Of a stretch of 64,000 nucleotides of DNA, positions 51,912 through 60,489 are shown one piece after another. The translations under genes and the position numbers were made by a program. The notes under the pieces are model-generated. The model ran no database searches and had not been told where the DNA came from. It saw nothing but the letters and a program-made list of their open reading frames with translations. The stretch's first letter is position 1, and each line of letters begins with the position of its first letter. This DNA comes from URNF01 sp045634325 (GTDB lineage Bacteria; Bacillota; Clostridia; Oscillospirales; Acutalibacteraceae), in contig JAZRAA010000016.1 in assembly GCA_045634325.1 (NCBI GenBank), forward strand, positions 129,542-193,541, read 5' to 3'.

Positions 51912-53050
51912 CAGCATTTTTGATGACCGCCCTTAAAATCATAGCGGCACTTTTCATCTTTGGCATCATCATTATGGTGCATGAATTCGGTCACTTTATT
52001 GTGGCGAAATGGATGAAAGTGCGTGTCAATGAATTTGCTATTGGTATGGGCCCGAAGATACTCAGTTGGGGGAAAGGCGAGACGAAATATTCGTTGCGTC
52101 TGTTGCCTTTGGGCGGTTTTTGTGCCATGGAGGGCGAAGACGAGGATGCACCCACACCCGCTTTTATGGGAGGCAATGCTGACCGTCCTAAAACTGATGT
52201 TGTAACCGAAAATTCGTTTGCGGATAAAGCGGTGTGGCGCCGCGTGTTGATTGTCATTGCGGGCGCCGCCATGAATTTGATTTTGGGCTTTGTTGTGTTG
52301 CTCATTTCGTTTGGCTTTTTTGAAAATAAAGCCCCTAACGGCAATGCATATTTCAACAGTTTGACCATTGCCGAATTGCCCGAAAGCTCCCCTGCATATG
52401 AGACAGGGTTACGGGTTGGGGATACCATTTTGAAAGTGGATGGCAAGGTCGTTGCCACCGACATGGATTTATCCATGATTATGCAAAGTGATGAAGATGG
52501 TAAATTTGATATGACCGTGCGTCGTGACGGTGAAAAGGTCAAGTTGGAAGGCATCACGTTTCGGTTGGTGGAAGACCCCGAGAACGGCATACGGTATTTA
52601 CAGTATGATTTTAAAGTACAGGGCATCAAACGTACCGTACTTACCACTGTGACCAAAGCCGCTAAAACGGAATATTCGATGGCGGTGACGGTGTGGCGCA
52701 GTTTGGGCGATTTGCTCACCGGTCGTTACGGACTGAATGACCTATCCGGTCCGGTAGGTACAGTGGGTTATATCGGTGATGCAGTGGCGCAAGCGGTGTC
52801 GTTGGAAGGCATCTATACACTCTTGCAAATGATTGCGCTGATTACCATTAACGTGGGTGTTTTCAATTTATTGCCGTTGCCTGCTTTGGATGGCGGTAGA
52901 TTGTTGTTTTTGATTTTTGAGGGTGTCACTCGCAAAAAAATTCCCGCAAAATATGAAGGACTGGTGCATTTTATTGGTCTCGTTTTGCTGTTTGGATTGA
53001 TGATAGTGGTGACGTTCAGTGATATTCGCAGACTCATTACGGGGGGGTAA
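51908..53050 (+). CDS. rseP: Site-2 membrane metalloprotease (RseP/RasP family)
   Basis: Intramembrane zinc protease (M50), 380 residues, that cuts membrane anti-sigma factors and signal peptides. The zinc motif MVHEFGHFIVAKW lies near residue 24. A PDZ domain follows at about residues 150-235 (SPAYETGLRVGDTILKVDG), and the third ligand lies in NLLPLPALDGGRLLF near residue 318. It starts in the dxr stop. ispG follows four bases after its stop. Confidence 0.95.
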   Translation: MTAFLMTALKIIAALFIFGIIIMVHEFGHFIVAKWMKVRVNEFAIGMGPKILSWGKGETKYSLRLLPLGGFCAMEGEDEDAPTPAFMGGNADRPKTDVVTENSFADKAVWRRVLIVIAGAAMNLILGFVVLLISFGFFENKAPNGNAYFNSLTIAELPESSPAYETGLRVGDTILKVDGKVVATDMDLSMIMQSDEDGKFDMTVRRDGEKVKLEGITFRLVEDPENGIRYLQYDFKVQGIKRTVLTTVTKAAKTEYSMAVTVWRSLGDLLTGRYGLNDLSGPVGTVGYIGDAVAQAVSLEGIYTLLQMIALITINVGVFNLLPLPALDGGRLLFLIFEGVTRKKIPAKYEGLVHFIGLVLLFGLMIVVTFSDIRRLITGG

Positions 53051-53054
53051 AGCC

Positions 53055-54104
53055 ATGGAGCGCAGACAAAGTAAAACTGTATATGCAGGTAATCTTGCCA
53101 TCGGCGGTGGTCACCCGATCAGTGTGCAGTCGATGCTCAATATCCCTGCACACGATGTTGCGGGAAGCATACGGCAAGCGCAAGCACTGGAAGCGGCAGG
53201 ATGTCAAATCATCCGTACTGCCGTGCCGGATATGGAAGCGGTGCGTTTGGTTGCTGCATTAAAAGAGTCGCTGACCATTCCCGTGGTAGCGGATATTCAT
53301 TTTGATTATCAGTTGGCGCTGGAAGCGGCGGCTGCAGGGGTGGATAAAATCCGTATTAACCCCGGTAACATCGGCGGGGAAGACCGTGTCAAAGCGGTGG
53401 CAGACGTTTGCCGTCAAAAGCGTATTCCGATTCGCATTGGTGTTAATGCGGGTTCACTGGAAAAAGAAATCCTCAAAAAGTACGGTCATCCGACAGCCGA
53501 GGCATTGCGGGATAGTGCGCTGTATCATGCATCTTTATTAAACAAGTTTGATTTTGATGATATTGTGATTTCCATTAAATCGTCGGATGTATCTACCATG
53601 ATGCAAGCGTGTCGTTTGACCGCTAAAGCGTGTGAGTATCCGTTGCACTTGGGTGTCACCGAAGCGGGCACTGCACGTCTCGGTTTGCTCAAATCCGCGG
53701 CGGGTATCGGCGGTTTGTTAGCAGAAGGTATTGGTGACACCATTCGTGTGTCCTTGACGGCCGACCCGAAAGAAGAAATTGCGGCAGGTCTCGATTTGCT
53801 GGCGGCGTTGGGATTGCGTCGTGACACGGTGCGATTCGTCTCTTGCCCGACCTGTGGCAGAACGGCGGTTGATTTGATTGGTATTGCCAATCGTGTGGAA
53901 GAACGACTGCGTGATGTGAGAAAACCTATCACGGTTGCGGTGATGGGTTGTATCGTCAACGGACCGGGCGAAGCGGCGGAGGCCGATGTAGGTCTTGCCG
54001 GCGGCAAGGGGAAAGTCGCCATTTTCAAAAAAGGAAAAGTTGTGCGCACCGTAGAAGAACAGTATGCGGTGGAAGAATTGATGAAAGAGATTGAGACGCT
54101 TTAG
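53055..54104 (+). CDS. ispG: 4-hydroxy-3-methylbut-2-enyl diphosphate synthase (flavodoxin/ferredoxin)
   Basis: Iron-sulphur enzyme of the MEP pathway, 349 residues. The N-terminal TIM barrel has ISVQSMLNIPAHD and LAAALKESLTIPV-like blocks, and the cluster cysteines are in VSCPTCGRTAVD near residue 270 and MGCIVNGPGEA near residue 300. The start is ATG 53055 behind GGGGGG, although the frame runs further up into rseP. A hairpin without a T-run sits at its stop. Confidence 0.96.
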   Translation: MERRQSKTVYAGNLAIGGGHPISVQSMLNIPAHDVAGSIRQAQALEAAGCQIIRTAVPDMEAVRLVAALKESLTIPVVADIHFDYQLALEAAAAGVDKIRINPGNIGGEDRVKAVADVCRQKRIPIRIGVNAGSLEKEILKKYGHPTAEALRDSALYHASLLNKFDFDDIVISIKSSDVSTMMQACRLTAKACEYPLHLGVTEAGTARLGLLKSAAGIGGLLAEGIGDTIRVSLTADPKEEIAAGLDLLAALGLRRDTVRFVSCPTCGRTAVDLIGIANRVEERLRDVRKPITVAVMGCIVNGPGEAAEADVGLAGGKGKVAIFKKGKVVRTVEEQYAVEELMKEIETL

Positions 54105-54131
54105 GGTGACAGGCTTGAATCTTGTCACCCT
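54103..54131 (+). other. Hairpin between ispG and polC
   Basis: Arms AGGGTGACA and TGTCACCCT around an 11-base loop, overlapping the ispG stop. No T-run follows; A-rich sequence leads to the polC ribosome site. Probably an mRNA processing or stability element. Confidence 0.6.
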
Positions 54132-54149
54132 GAAAAAGAGGAATGTAAC

Positions 54150-57100
54150 ATGAACGAACAAACCTTTCAAACGGTTTTTGGAGAATATATCGATATAGAT
54201 CCGCTACTGTCGGACAGTGCGGTCAAATCTGTGCGTCTGGATATGGACGAGCGGGGACTGAAAGTGGATATTTGCCCCGCTACAGTTGTGCAAGCGGAGG
54301 TTTTGTTCAAAGCAGAAGAACAATTAAAAAAAGCTTTGAAATTGCAAAACGCCATACTGACTCCGCATTTTTCGCCCGCTATGTTCACGCCGTCGGTGTT
54401 TTCGGCAGTGGTGACCTATTTGCGCAAAAAGAATGCTGCGGTGAACGGTACGTTTGATGAGGCGACCTGCGTACTTGATGGGGACAAGCTCACCGTGACG
54501 CTCGCGCACGGCGGGAAAAATCTGTTGATGGTGACCAACACCGAACAGATGCTTACGCAGTTGATTTCACAGTTGTTTGACTTGCATTTGCAGGTCATCA
54601 TCGAGGGGGATGCTACCGTTAACGAACAGGATGAACGGTACATAGAGATGCAACAGCGTGTTGCCGAGCAAGAGGAGGCGGCGCGCCGTTTGGCGCAACA
54701 GCACGCACAGGCGGCAAGCAAAAAAGCTGCACCCGCAAAACAGACGGCGGTGCCCACTTGCGCCAAACCGATTGACCCCACTGCGCCGCCCGCATCGGGA
54801 TTGCCGATTTATTTGGAAACGGCAACGCCCTTGTTTGGTGTGCCGATAAAAGAACGTCCTCGTGAACTGTGCTCGCTGGAAGCAGACGGCTCTAATGCAA
54901 CCGTATGGGGCGAAATTTTTGCTATTGATTCTCGTGATAATCGTGATGGCACGAAATGTCGTTATAGCATTGATATCACCGACCAAACGGATTCGGTGAC
55001 GCTCAGCGTTTGGCTGGATAAAAAACGTGATGCCGATAAAATCGGTGCCATTTCCTCTTTGAAAAAAGGGGATTGCGTACTGGTTGCCGGCTCGTATGAT
55101 TACGATGCGTATGTCCGTGCGAACTTGATGCGTCCTCGTGCGATGGCGGTGGTAGCAAAATTCAAGCGACAGGATACCGCTTTAGAAAAACGTGTAGAAT
55201 TGCATTTGCACACCAAAATGTCCATGATGGATGGTGTCTCGGAAGCATCCGATTTGATAAAACGTGCCGCCGAATGGGGACACAAAGCGGTTGCTATCAC
55301 CGACCACGGTGTAGCACAAGCGTTCCCCGATGCCTTAAAAGCGGTAAGCGGTCTGCGTAAAGCAGGGAATGATATAAAAATCCTGTATGGCATGGAAGCT
55401 TATTATGTTAATGATGCCATTCCGGTTGTGAAAGGACAAGCGGATGACAGTATTGACGGCGAATATATCGTATTTGATTTGGAGACCACAGGTTTATCTG
55501 CCGCCACAGAGCGCATCACCGAAATTGGTGCGGTGCGTTTGCGTGGCGGAGAGATTATAGAGGAATTCAACACCTTTGTGAATCCCGAAAAACCTATCCC
55601 TGCTCAAATCACGGAATTAACCGGTATCACCGATGAAATGGTGGCAGATGCGCCGTGCGAAGCGCAAGCGCTGCAATCTTTCTATGATTTTTGCGGTGAC
55701 TGTTCTATTTTAGTGGCACATAATGCGGGCTTTGACACAGGCTTTTTGCAAGCAGCGGCATTGCGTTGTGATAAGCCGTATAACTTTACAGCAATAGATA
55801 CCGTGCCGGTCAGCCGTGCGTTGTATCCCGACTTGAAAAAACATAAATTGGATGCGGTGGCGAAATATCTGGACCTCCCGCCGTTTGAACATCACCGTGC
55901 ATGTGATGATGCTCGTGTGCTTGCACAGATTTTCCAAAGGGAAATTGCCGCCATGAAGGGCTATGGCATTTCGATGGTGCAGGAAATCAATACCAAGCTC
56001 ACCGGCATTGACCCCAAAAAAGCAAAATCGTATCATATGATTTTATTGGTGCGTAACCATACGGGTCTTAAAAATTTGTATAAGTTAATATCGTGGTCCA
56101 ACCTGCATTGTTTCTATCGACATCCGCGTATACCCCGCAGTATGCTGGAACAACACAGAGAAGGTCTGCTGATTGGCAGTGCTTGTGAAGCGGGCGAATT
56201 GTTCCACGCAATCGTAGAAGGTAAACCTTTTGAGGAATTGCTGCATATCGCTTCCTTTTATGATTATTTGGAAATTCAGCCTATCGGTAACAACGCTTTT
56301 ATGGTGCGAAACGGCACTGCCGCCAACGACGAGGTGTTGCGTGATTATAACCGCACCATCGTAAAATTGGGCGAGCGATTGAAAAAACCGGTTTGCGCGA
56401 CCTGTGACGTGCATTTCCTCGACCCCGAAGATGCGGCTTTCCGTAAAATTTTGATGGCGGGAAACGGCTTTGACGATGCTGACCAACAAGCGCCGTTGTA
56501 TCTGCGTACAACCGATGAAATGTTGCGAGAGTTCGACTATCTCGGCGACGAAAAAGCACGAGAGGTGGTCATCACCAATCCGAACAGAATTGCGGATATG
56601 ATTGAGGATATTCGTCCTATTCCGCTTGGTACGTTCCCGCCGCACATTGACGGTGCGGACGAGCAGTTGCAGGAAATTACTTGGGGACGTGCAAAAGAAA
56701 TCTACGGCGATCCCGTGCCGGAACTCGTGGCAAAACGACTGGAGAGGGAACTGGGCTCTATTATCAAACACGGTTTTGCCGTGTTGTATATGATTGCGCA
56801 AAAACTGGTCAAAAACTCGGTGGATAACGGGTATTTGGTCGGCTCGCGTGGTTCGGTCGGTTCTTCTTTTGTGGCGAATATGGCGGGTATCTCGGAAGTG
56901 AATCCCTTGGAACCGCATTACGTTTGTCCGAAATGTAAATACAGTGAATTTTTCACCGATGGTTCGGTTGGTTCGGGCTTTGACCTGCCGCAAAAAGATT
57001 GTCCGCATTGTGGCACACCGTTATCCCGTGACGGACACGAAATTCCGTTTGAAACGTTCCTTGGCTTTGATGGCGATAAAGCACCTGATATCGACTTGAA

Positions 57101-58517
57101 CTTTGCAAGTGAATACCAGACACGTGCGCATCGGTATACCGAAACATTATTTGGTGATGAACACGTGTTCAAAGCCGGTACCATTGCCACCGTTGCGGAC
57201 AAGACCGCCTATGGCTATGTAAAAAAATATGCCGAAGAACGTGGTAACGTATACAGCAACGCCGAAACTAACCGTTTGACCGTTGGTTGCACCGGTGTCA
57301 AACGCACCACCGGTCAGCATCCCGGTGGTATGGTAGTCGTGCCGGATGATTATGACGTGGAGGACTTTTGCCCTGTACAACATCCCGCAGATAAAACCGA
57401 TTCGGACGTTGTGACCACCCACTTTGATTTCCATTCTATTCACGATACCATTTTGAAACTGGATAATCTGGGTCACGTCGTTCCCACTACCTATAAGTAT
57501 CTGGAAGAATACAGCGGTAAAAGTGTAATGGATGTGGATATGTCCGATCCGATGGTATATTCGCTGTTCACCTCTCCGGAGGCTCTGGGTGTTACCAAAG
57601 AGGACATCGGTTGTGAAACCGGAACGCTGTCGTTACCTGAAATGGGCACACCTTTTGTGCGTCAGATGTTGTTAGACTGTAAACCCAAAAACTTTGCAGA
57701 TTTGTTGCAGATTTCGGGCTTATCTCACGGTACTGACGTGTGGCTGGGTAATGCGCAAGAACTCATTCAAAAGGGTACTTGCACCATTTCGGAAGTTATC
57801 GGAACTCGTGATAACATCATGACCTATTTGATGCACAAAGGTTTAGAGCCGAAAATGGCATTTAAGATTATGGAAATCGTGCGTAAAGGCAACGCGACCA
57901 AGTTGCTCACCGAGGAACATTTCACTGCTATGAAAGAGCACAATGTGCCGCAATGGTATATTGATTCTTGCATGAAGATTAAGTATATGTTCCCCAAAGC
58001 GCATGCTGCGGCGTATATTATTGCCGCTTTGCGTGTGGCTTGGTATAAGGTGCATATGCCGGTGGCATATTATGCCGCGTATTTCACCGCTCGTCGCGAA
58101 GATTTTGATGCAGAACCGGTGATGCGCGGGAAGTCCGCTGTTAAAAACACGATGGATGAAATCCGTTCTCGTGGTAAAGAAGCTACCGCTAATGAACAGG
58201 GACTTGCGGAAACATTGCATATTGTGTACGAGGCTATGCAACGCGGTATCCCATTTTTACCCATTGATTTATACCGTTCACATGCGTATAAATTTATCCC
58301 CGAAGATGGCGGCATTCGTCTGCCGTTTGCCTCTATGAAAGGCTTGGGTGAACCTGCGGCCATTCAGCTGAAAGCTGCCTGCGACCCGCAAGACCCGTTT
58401 ATTTCGGAGGATGATTTGCAAAATCGCAGTGGCATCAACAAGAGCGTGTCCCAGTCACTGCGTGCATTGGGCGTTTTGGGGGATATGCCGGAAACCAGCC
58501 AGATGACCTTTTTTTAA
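54150..58517 (+). CDS. polC: DNA polymerase III alpha subunit, PolC type
   Basis: Main replicative polymerase of Firmicutes, with built-in proofreading, 1455 residues. After an N-terminal domain come an OB domain (about residues 230-330), a PHP domain with VELHLHTKMSMMDG near residue 348, split by the DnaQ-like exonuclease (IVFDLETTGLSA near residue 438), a zinc knuckle CPKCKYSEFF with CPHCG, and the polymerase centre PDIDLNFASEY near residue 975. The C-terminus is a short finger/OB region. The start is ATG 54150 behind AGAGGA. Confidence 0.98.
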   Translation: MNEQTFQTVFGEYIDIDPLLSDSAVKSVRLDMDERGLKVDICPATVVQAEVLFKAEEQLKKALKLQNAILTPHFSPAMFTPSVFSAVVTYLRKKNAAVNGTFDEATCVLDGDKLTVTLAHGGKNLLMVTNTEQMLTQLISQLFDLHLQVIIEGDATVNEQDERYIEMQQRVAEQEEAARRLAQQHAQAASKKAAPAKQTAVPTCAKPIDPTAPPASGLPIYLETATPLFGVPIKERPRELCSLEADGSNATVWGEIFAIDSRDNRDGTKCRYSIDITDQTDSVTLSVWLDKKRDADKIGAISSLKKGDCVLVAGSYDYDAYVRANLMRPRAMAVVAKFKRQDTALEKRVELHLHTKMSMMDGVSEASDLIKRAAEWGHKAVAITDHGVAQAFPDALKAVSGLRKAGNDIKILYGMEAYYVNDAIPVVKGQADDSIDGEYIVFDLETTGLSAATERITEIGAVRLRGGEIIEEFNTFVNPEKPIPAQITELTGITDEMVADAPCEAQALQSFYDFCGDCSILVAHNAGFDTGFLQAAALRCDKPYNFTAIDTVPVSRALYPDLKKHKLDAVAKYLDLPPFEHHRACDDARVLAQIFQREIAAMKGYGISMVQEINTKLTGIDPKKAKSYHMILLVRNHTGLKNLYKLISWSNLHCFYRHPRIPRSMLEQHREGLLIGSACEAGELFHAIVEGKPFEELLHIASFYDYLEIQPIGNNAFMVRNGTAANDEVLRDYNRTIVKLGERLKKPVCATCDVHFLDPEDAAFRKILMAGNGFDDADQQAPLYLRTTDEMLREFDYLGDEKAREVVITNPNRIADMIEDIRPIPLGTFPPHIDGADEQLQEITWGRAKEIYGDPVPELVAKRLERELGSIIKHGFAVLYMIAQKLVKNSVDNGYLVGSRGSVGSSFVANMAGISEVNPLEPHYVCPKCKYSEFFTDGSVGSGFDLPQKDCPHCGTPLSRDGHEIPFETFLGFDGDKAPDIDLNFASEYQTRAHRYTETLFGDEHVFKAGTIATVADKTAYGYVKKYAEERGNVYSNAETNRLTVGCTGVKRTTGQHPGGMVVVPDDYDVEDFCPVQHPADKTDSDVVTTHFDFHSIHDTILKLDNLGHVVPTTYKYLEEYSGKSVMDVDMSDPMVYSLFTSPEALGVTKEDIGCETGTLSLPEMGTPFVRQMLLDCKPKNFADLLQISGLSHGTDVWLGNAQELIQKGTCTISEVIGTRDNIMTYLMHKGLEPKMAFKIMEIVRKGNATKLLTEEHFTAMKEHNVPQWYIDSCMKIKYMFPKAHAAAYIIAALRVAWYKVHMPVAYYAAYFTARREDFDAEPVMRGKSAVKNTMDEIRSRGKEATANEQGLAETLHIVYEAMQRGIPFLPIDLYRSHAYKFIPEDGGIRLPFASMKGLGEPAAIQLKAACDPQDPFISEDDLQNRSGINKSVSQSLRALGVLGDMPETSQMTFF

Positions 58518-58535
58518 TGAACTTGTGAAAAAGCA

Positions 58536-58564
58536 TTGCTTTTTTTGATGACATCTCGTATAAT
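58536..58564 (+). promoter_or_regulatory. Promoter of the Na+-decarboxylase subunits
   Basis: TTGCTT (58536-58541), a 17-base spacer and TATAAT (58559-58564). An A/T hairpin (58528-58544, AAAAAGC/GCTTTTT) that may end polC overlaps the -35. Confidence 0.8.
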
Positions 58565-58584
58565 AATGAAAGAATTTTTATAAT

Positions 58585-58608
58585 GGGTGAAAAGGTGGCT
58601 TTTCACCC
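58585..58608 (+). other. Leader hairpin of the oadG-like mRNA
   Basis: Perfect 10-base arms GGGTGAAAAG and CTTTTCACCC around GTGG, about 20 bases after the expected transcription start and 26 before the start codon. No T-run, so it may stabilise the 5' end. Confidence 0.6.
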
Positions 58609-58634
58609 GCATCAGAGCGTTTGGAGGAGTTTTT

Positions 58635-58988
58635 ATGGCGTTATTTACACTTGCCGCCGAAACTGCCGCTGACATCTTGAGTGATGCCGGCATGACCATT
58701 CTCATTGGTCTTGTTGTGGTGTTCGGTGTGTTGTTATTACTCACCGGTTTGTTTAAGGCGTTTGGCGTTGTGATGAGTTCTTTGGAGAAAAAAGAAGAAA
58801 GCGCACCCGCCCCCGTTCAAACGGCAGCACCGGTTGCTCCCGCTGTTGACTTGGGTCCGGTGATGTCTTGTGCACAGGTGCGTAACGGCATTAAACCTGA
58901 AGAAACCGCAGTTATCGCGGCGGCTGTTGCGGCTTCTATGCCCGCAGGTCAAAAATATACCATTACCAAAATTGACCGTGCGGAATAA
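58635..58988 (+). CDS. oadG: Na+-pumping decarboxylase gamma subunit (OadG family)
   Basis: 117-residue small subunit that joins the carboxyltransferase part of a biotin-dependent decarboxylase to its membrane pump. One membrane segment (residues 20-42, TILIGLVVVFGVLLLLTGL) is followed by a Pro/Ala/Val-rich linker, then a short C-terminal domain with VIAAAVAASMPAGQKY. The start is ATG 58635 behind TTGGAGG. The beta-subunit gene follows 18 bases later; no alpha or biotin-carrier gene is in the window. Confidence 0.85.
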   Translation: MALFTLAAETAADILSDAGMTILIGLVVVFGVLLLLTGLFKAFGVVMSSLEKKEESAPAPVQTAAPVAPAVDLGPVMSCAQVRNGIKPEETAVIAAAVAASMPAGQKYTITKIDRAE

Positions 58989-59006
58989 GAAAGGAGATTG
59001 CTGAAC

Positions 59007-60425
59007 ATGGACAAGTTTTTACAAGCTTTGGTAGATCTATGGCATTCCTCCGGCTTGGCACAGCTGCTCAATTTTGAAAATGGCGGTTGGAAAAACCTCA
59101 TTATGATTGCGATTGCCTGTGTGCTATTATATTTGGCAATCAAAAAACAATTTGAACCCTTACTGTTGTTGCCGATTGCTTTTGGTATGTTGCTTGTGAA
59201 TTTGCCGTTGGGCGGCGTGATGGATCCGCAGCGCAATTCTTTGGTGGAATTCAGCCAAGTAGAAATGCAAGCGTATGTCGACGGTACATATGAACAAGTG
59301 TATCCCGTCTATGAACAAGAAGCGGGCATCAACCCTGATTATTATGGAAGTATCAAAACCGTAGTCAACGCTTCTGGTGTGGAAGTCGAAGTGCTTGAAG
59401 ACAATGGTGCTGTGTATAAAGTGAAGACTTTGGAAGATGGCAGCAAAGTTGCTATCATTCCTTACTGGCAGCACTTTGAACAAGGCGGTTTGATGTGGTA
59501 TCTGTATCAAGGCGTTAAATTCGGCATTTATCCGCCACTCATTTTCCTTGGCATCGGTGCGATGACCGACTTTGGCCCCTTGCTTTCCAACCCGAAAAGC
59601 TTTTTGCTCGGTGCGGCGGCACAGCTCGGTATTTTCTTGACGTATCTGGGTGCGCGTGCTCTCAATCTGCTTGGCATCGACGGCTTGGCATATACCCAAC
59701 AAGAAGCCGCTTCCATCGCTATTATCGGTGGTGCGGACGGTCCCACTGCTATATACCTCACTTCTAAACTCGCTCCGCATTTGCTCGGCGCAATTGCTAT
59801 TGCCGCCTACTCCTATATGGCGTTGGTTCCGATTATCCAGCCGCCGATTATGCGTGCGTTGACTACCAAGAAGGAACGCGCTGTGGTGATGACCCAGTTG
59901 CGTACCGTTTCCAAAACCGAGAAAATTTTGTTCCCGATTGCAGTGGCTATTTTGGTGGTGTTGCTGTTGCCTAGCGCCGCGCCGTTGGTCGGTATGCTGA
60001 TGCTCGGTAACCTGATGAAAGAAAGCGGTGTTGTGGACCGCATTTTCAAAACTGCGCAAAATGAACTGATGAATATCGTCACCATTTTCCTTGGTGTCAC
60101 GGTTGGTGCCACCGCGAACGCGGCGGCATTCCTGCAACTGAAAACGTTGCTCATCATCTGTTTGGGCCTCGTCGCTTTCAGTTTTGGCACTGCGGGTGGT
60201 GTGTTGCTCGGCAAGTTGATGTACTGGCTGTCGGGTGGTAAAGTTAATCCGTTGATTGGCTCCGCGGGCGTTTCTGCCGTGCCGATGGCGGCGCGTGTTT
60301 CGCAGAAAGTCGGTCAGAGCGAAAATCCTGGTAACTTCCTGTTGATGCACGCTATGGGTCCCAACGTGGCAGGTGTTATCGGCTCTGCTGTTGCGGCGGG
60401 CGTTTTGCTCACGTTGTTTGGTTGA
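59007..60425 (+). CDS. oadB: Na+-translocating decarboxylase beta subunit
   Basis: Membrane subunit that exports sodium ions while driving decarboxylation of oxaloacetate, methylmalonyl-CoA or glutaconyl-CoA. The 472-residue protein has about ten membrane segments and the conserved blocks GVGAMTDFGPLL (here GIGAMTDFGPLL), IIGGADGPTAIYL with the essential aspartate, and LIGSAGVSAVPMAARV. After the second segment it has a loop of about 90 residues rich in Tyr/Glu/Asp, which differs from the OadB sequence I recall. The start is ATG 59007 behind AAAGGAG; the TTG nine bases earlier is too close to that site. Confidence 0.93.
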   Translation: MDKFLQALVDLWHSSGLAQLLNFENGGWKNLIMIAIACVLLYLAIKKQFEPLLLLPIAFGMLLVNLPLGGVMDPQRNSLVEFSQVEMQAYVDGTYEQVYPVYEQEAGINPDYYGSIKTVVNASGVEVEVLEDNGAVYKVKTLEDGSKVAIIPYWQHFEQGGLMWYLYQGVKFGIYPPLIFLGIGAMTDFGPLLSNPKSFLLGAAAQLGIFLTYLGARALNLLGIDGLAYTQQEAASIAIIGGADGPTAIYLTSKLAPHLLGAIAIAAYSYMALVPIIQPPIMRALTTKKERAVVMTQLRTVSKTEKILFPIAVAILVVLLLPSAAPLVGMLMLGNLMKESGVVDRIFKTAQNELMNIVTIFLGVTVGATANAAAFLQLKTLLIICLGLVAFSFGTAGGVLLGKLMYWLSGGKVNPLIGSAGVSAVPMAARVSQKVGQSENPGNFLLMHAMGPNVAGVIGSAVAAGVLLTLFG

Positions 60426-60489
60426 TTGATTGTAGCGGGGGAGGACACGTTTGGTTCTCCTCCGTTTATCTGTTTATTGGAGGGAAAGT

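Noticed and set aside
59160..60350. Minus-strand open frame of 396 codons opposite oadB
   Set aside because: Antisense to a clear OadB gene; His/Arg/Gln-rich composition typical of reverse-strand shadows.
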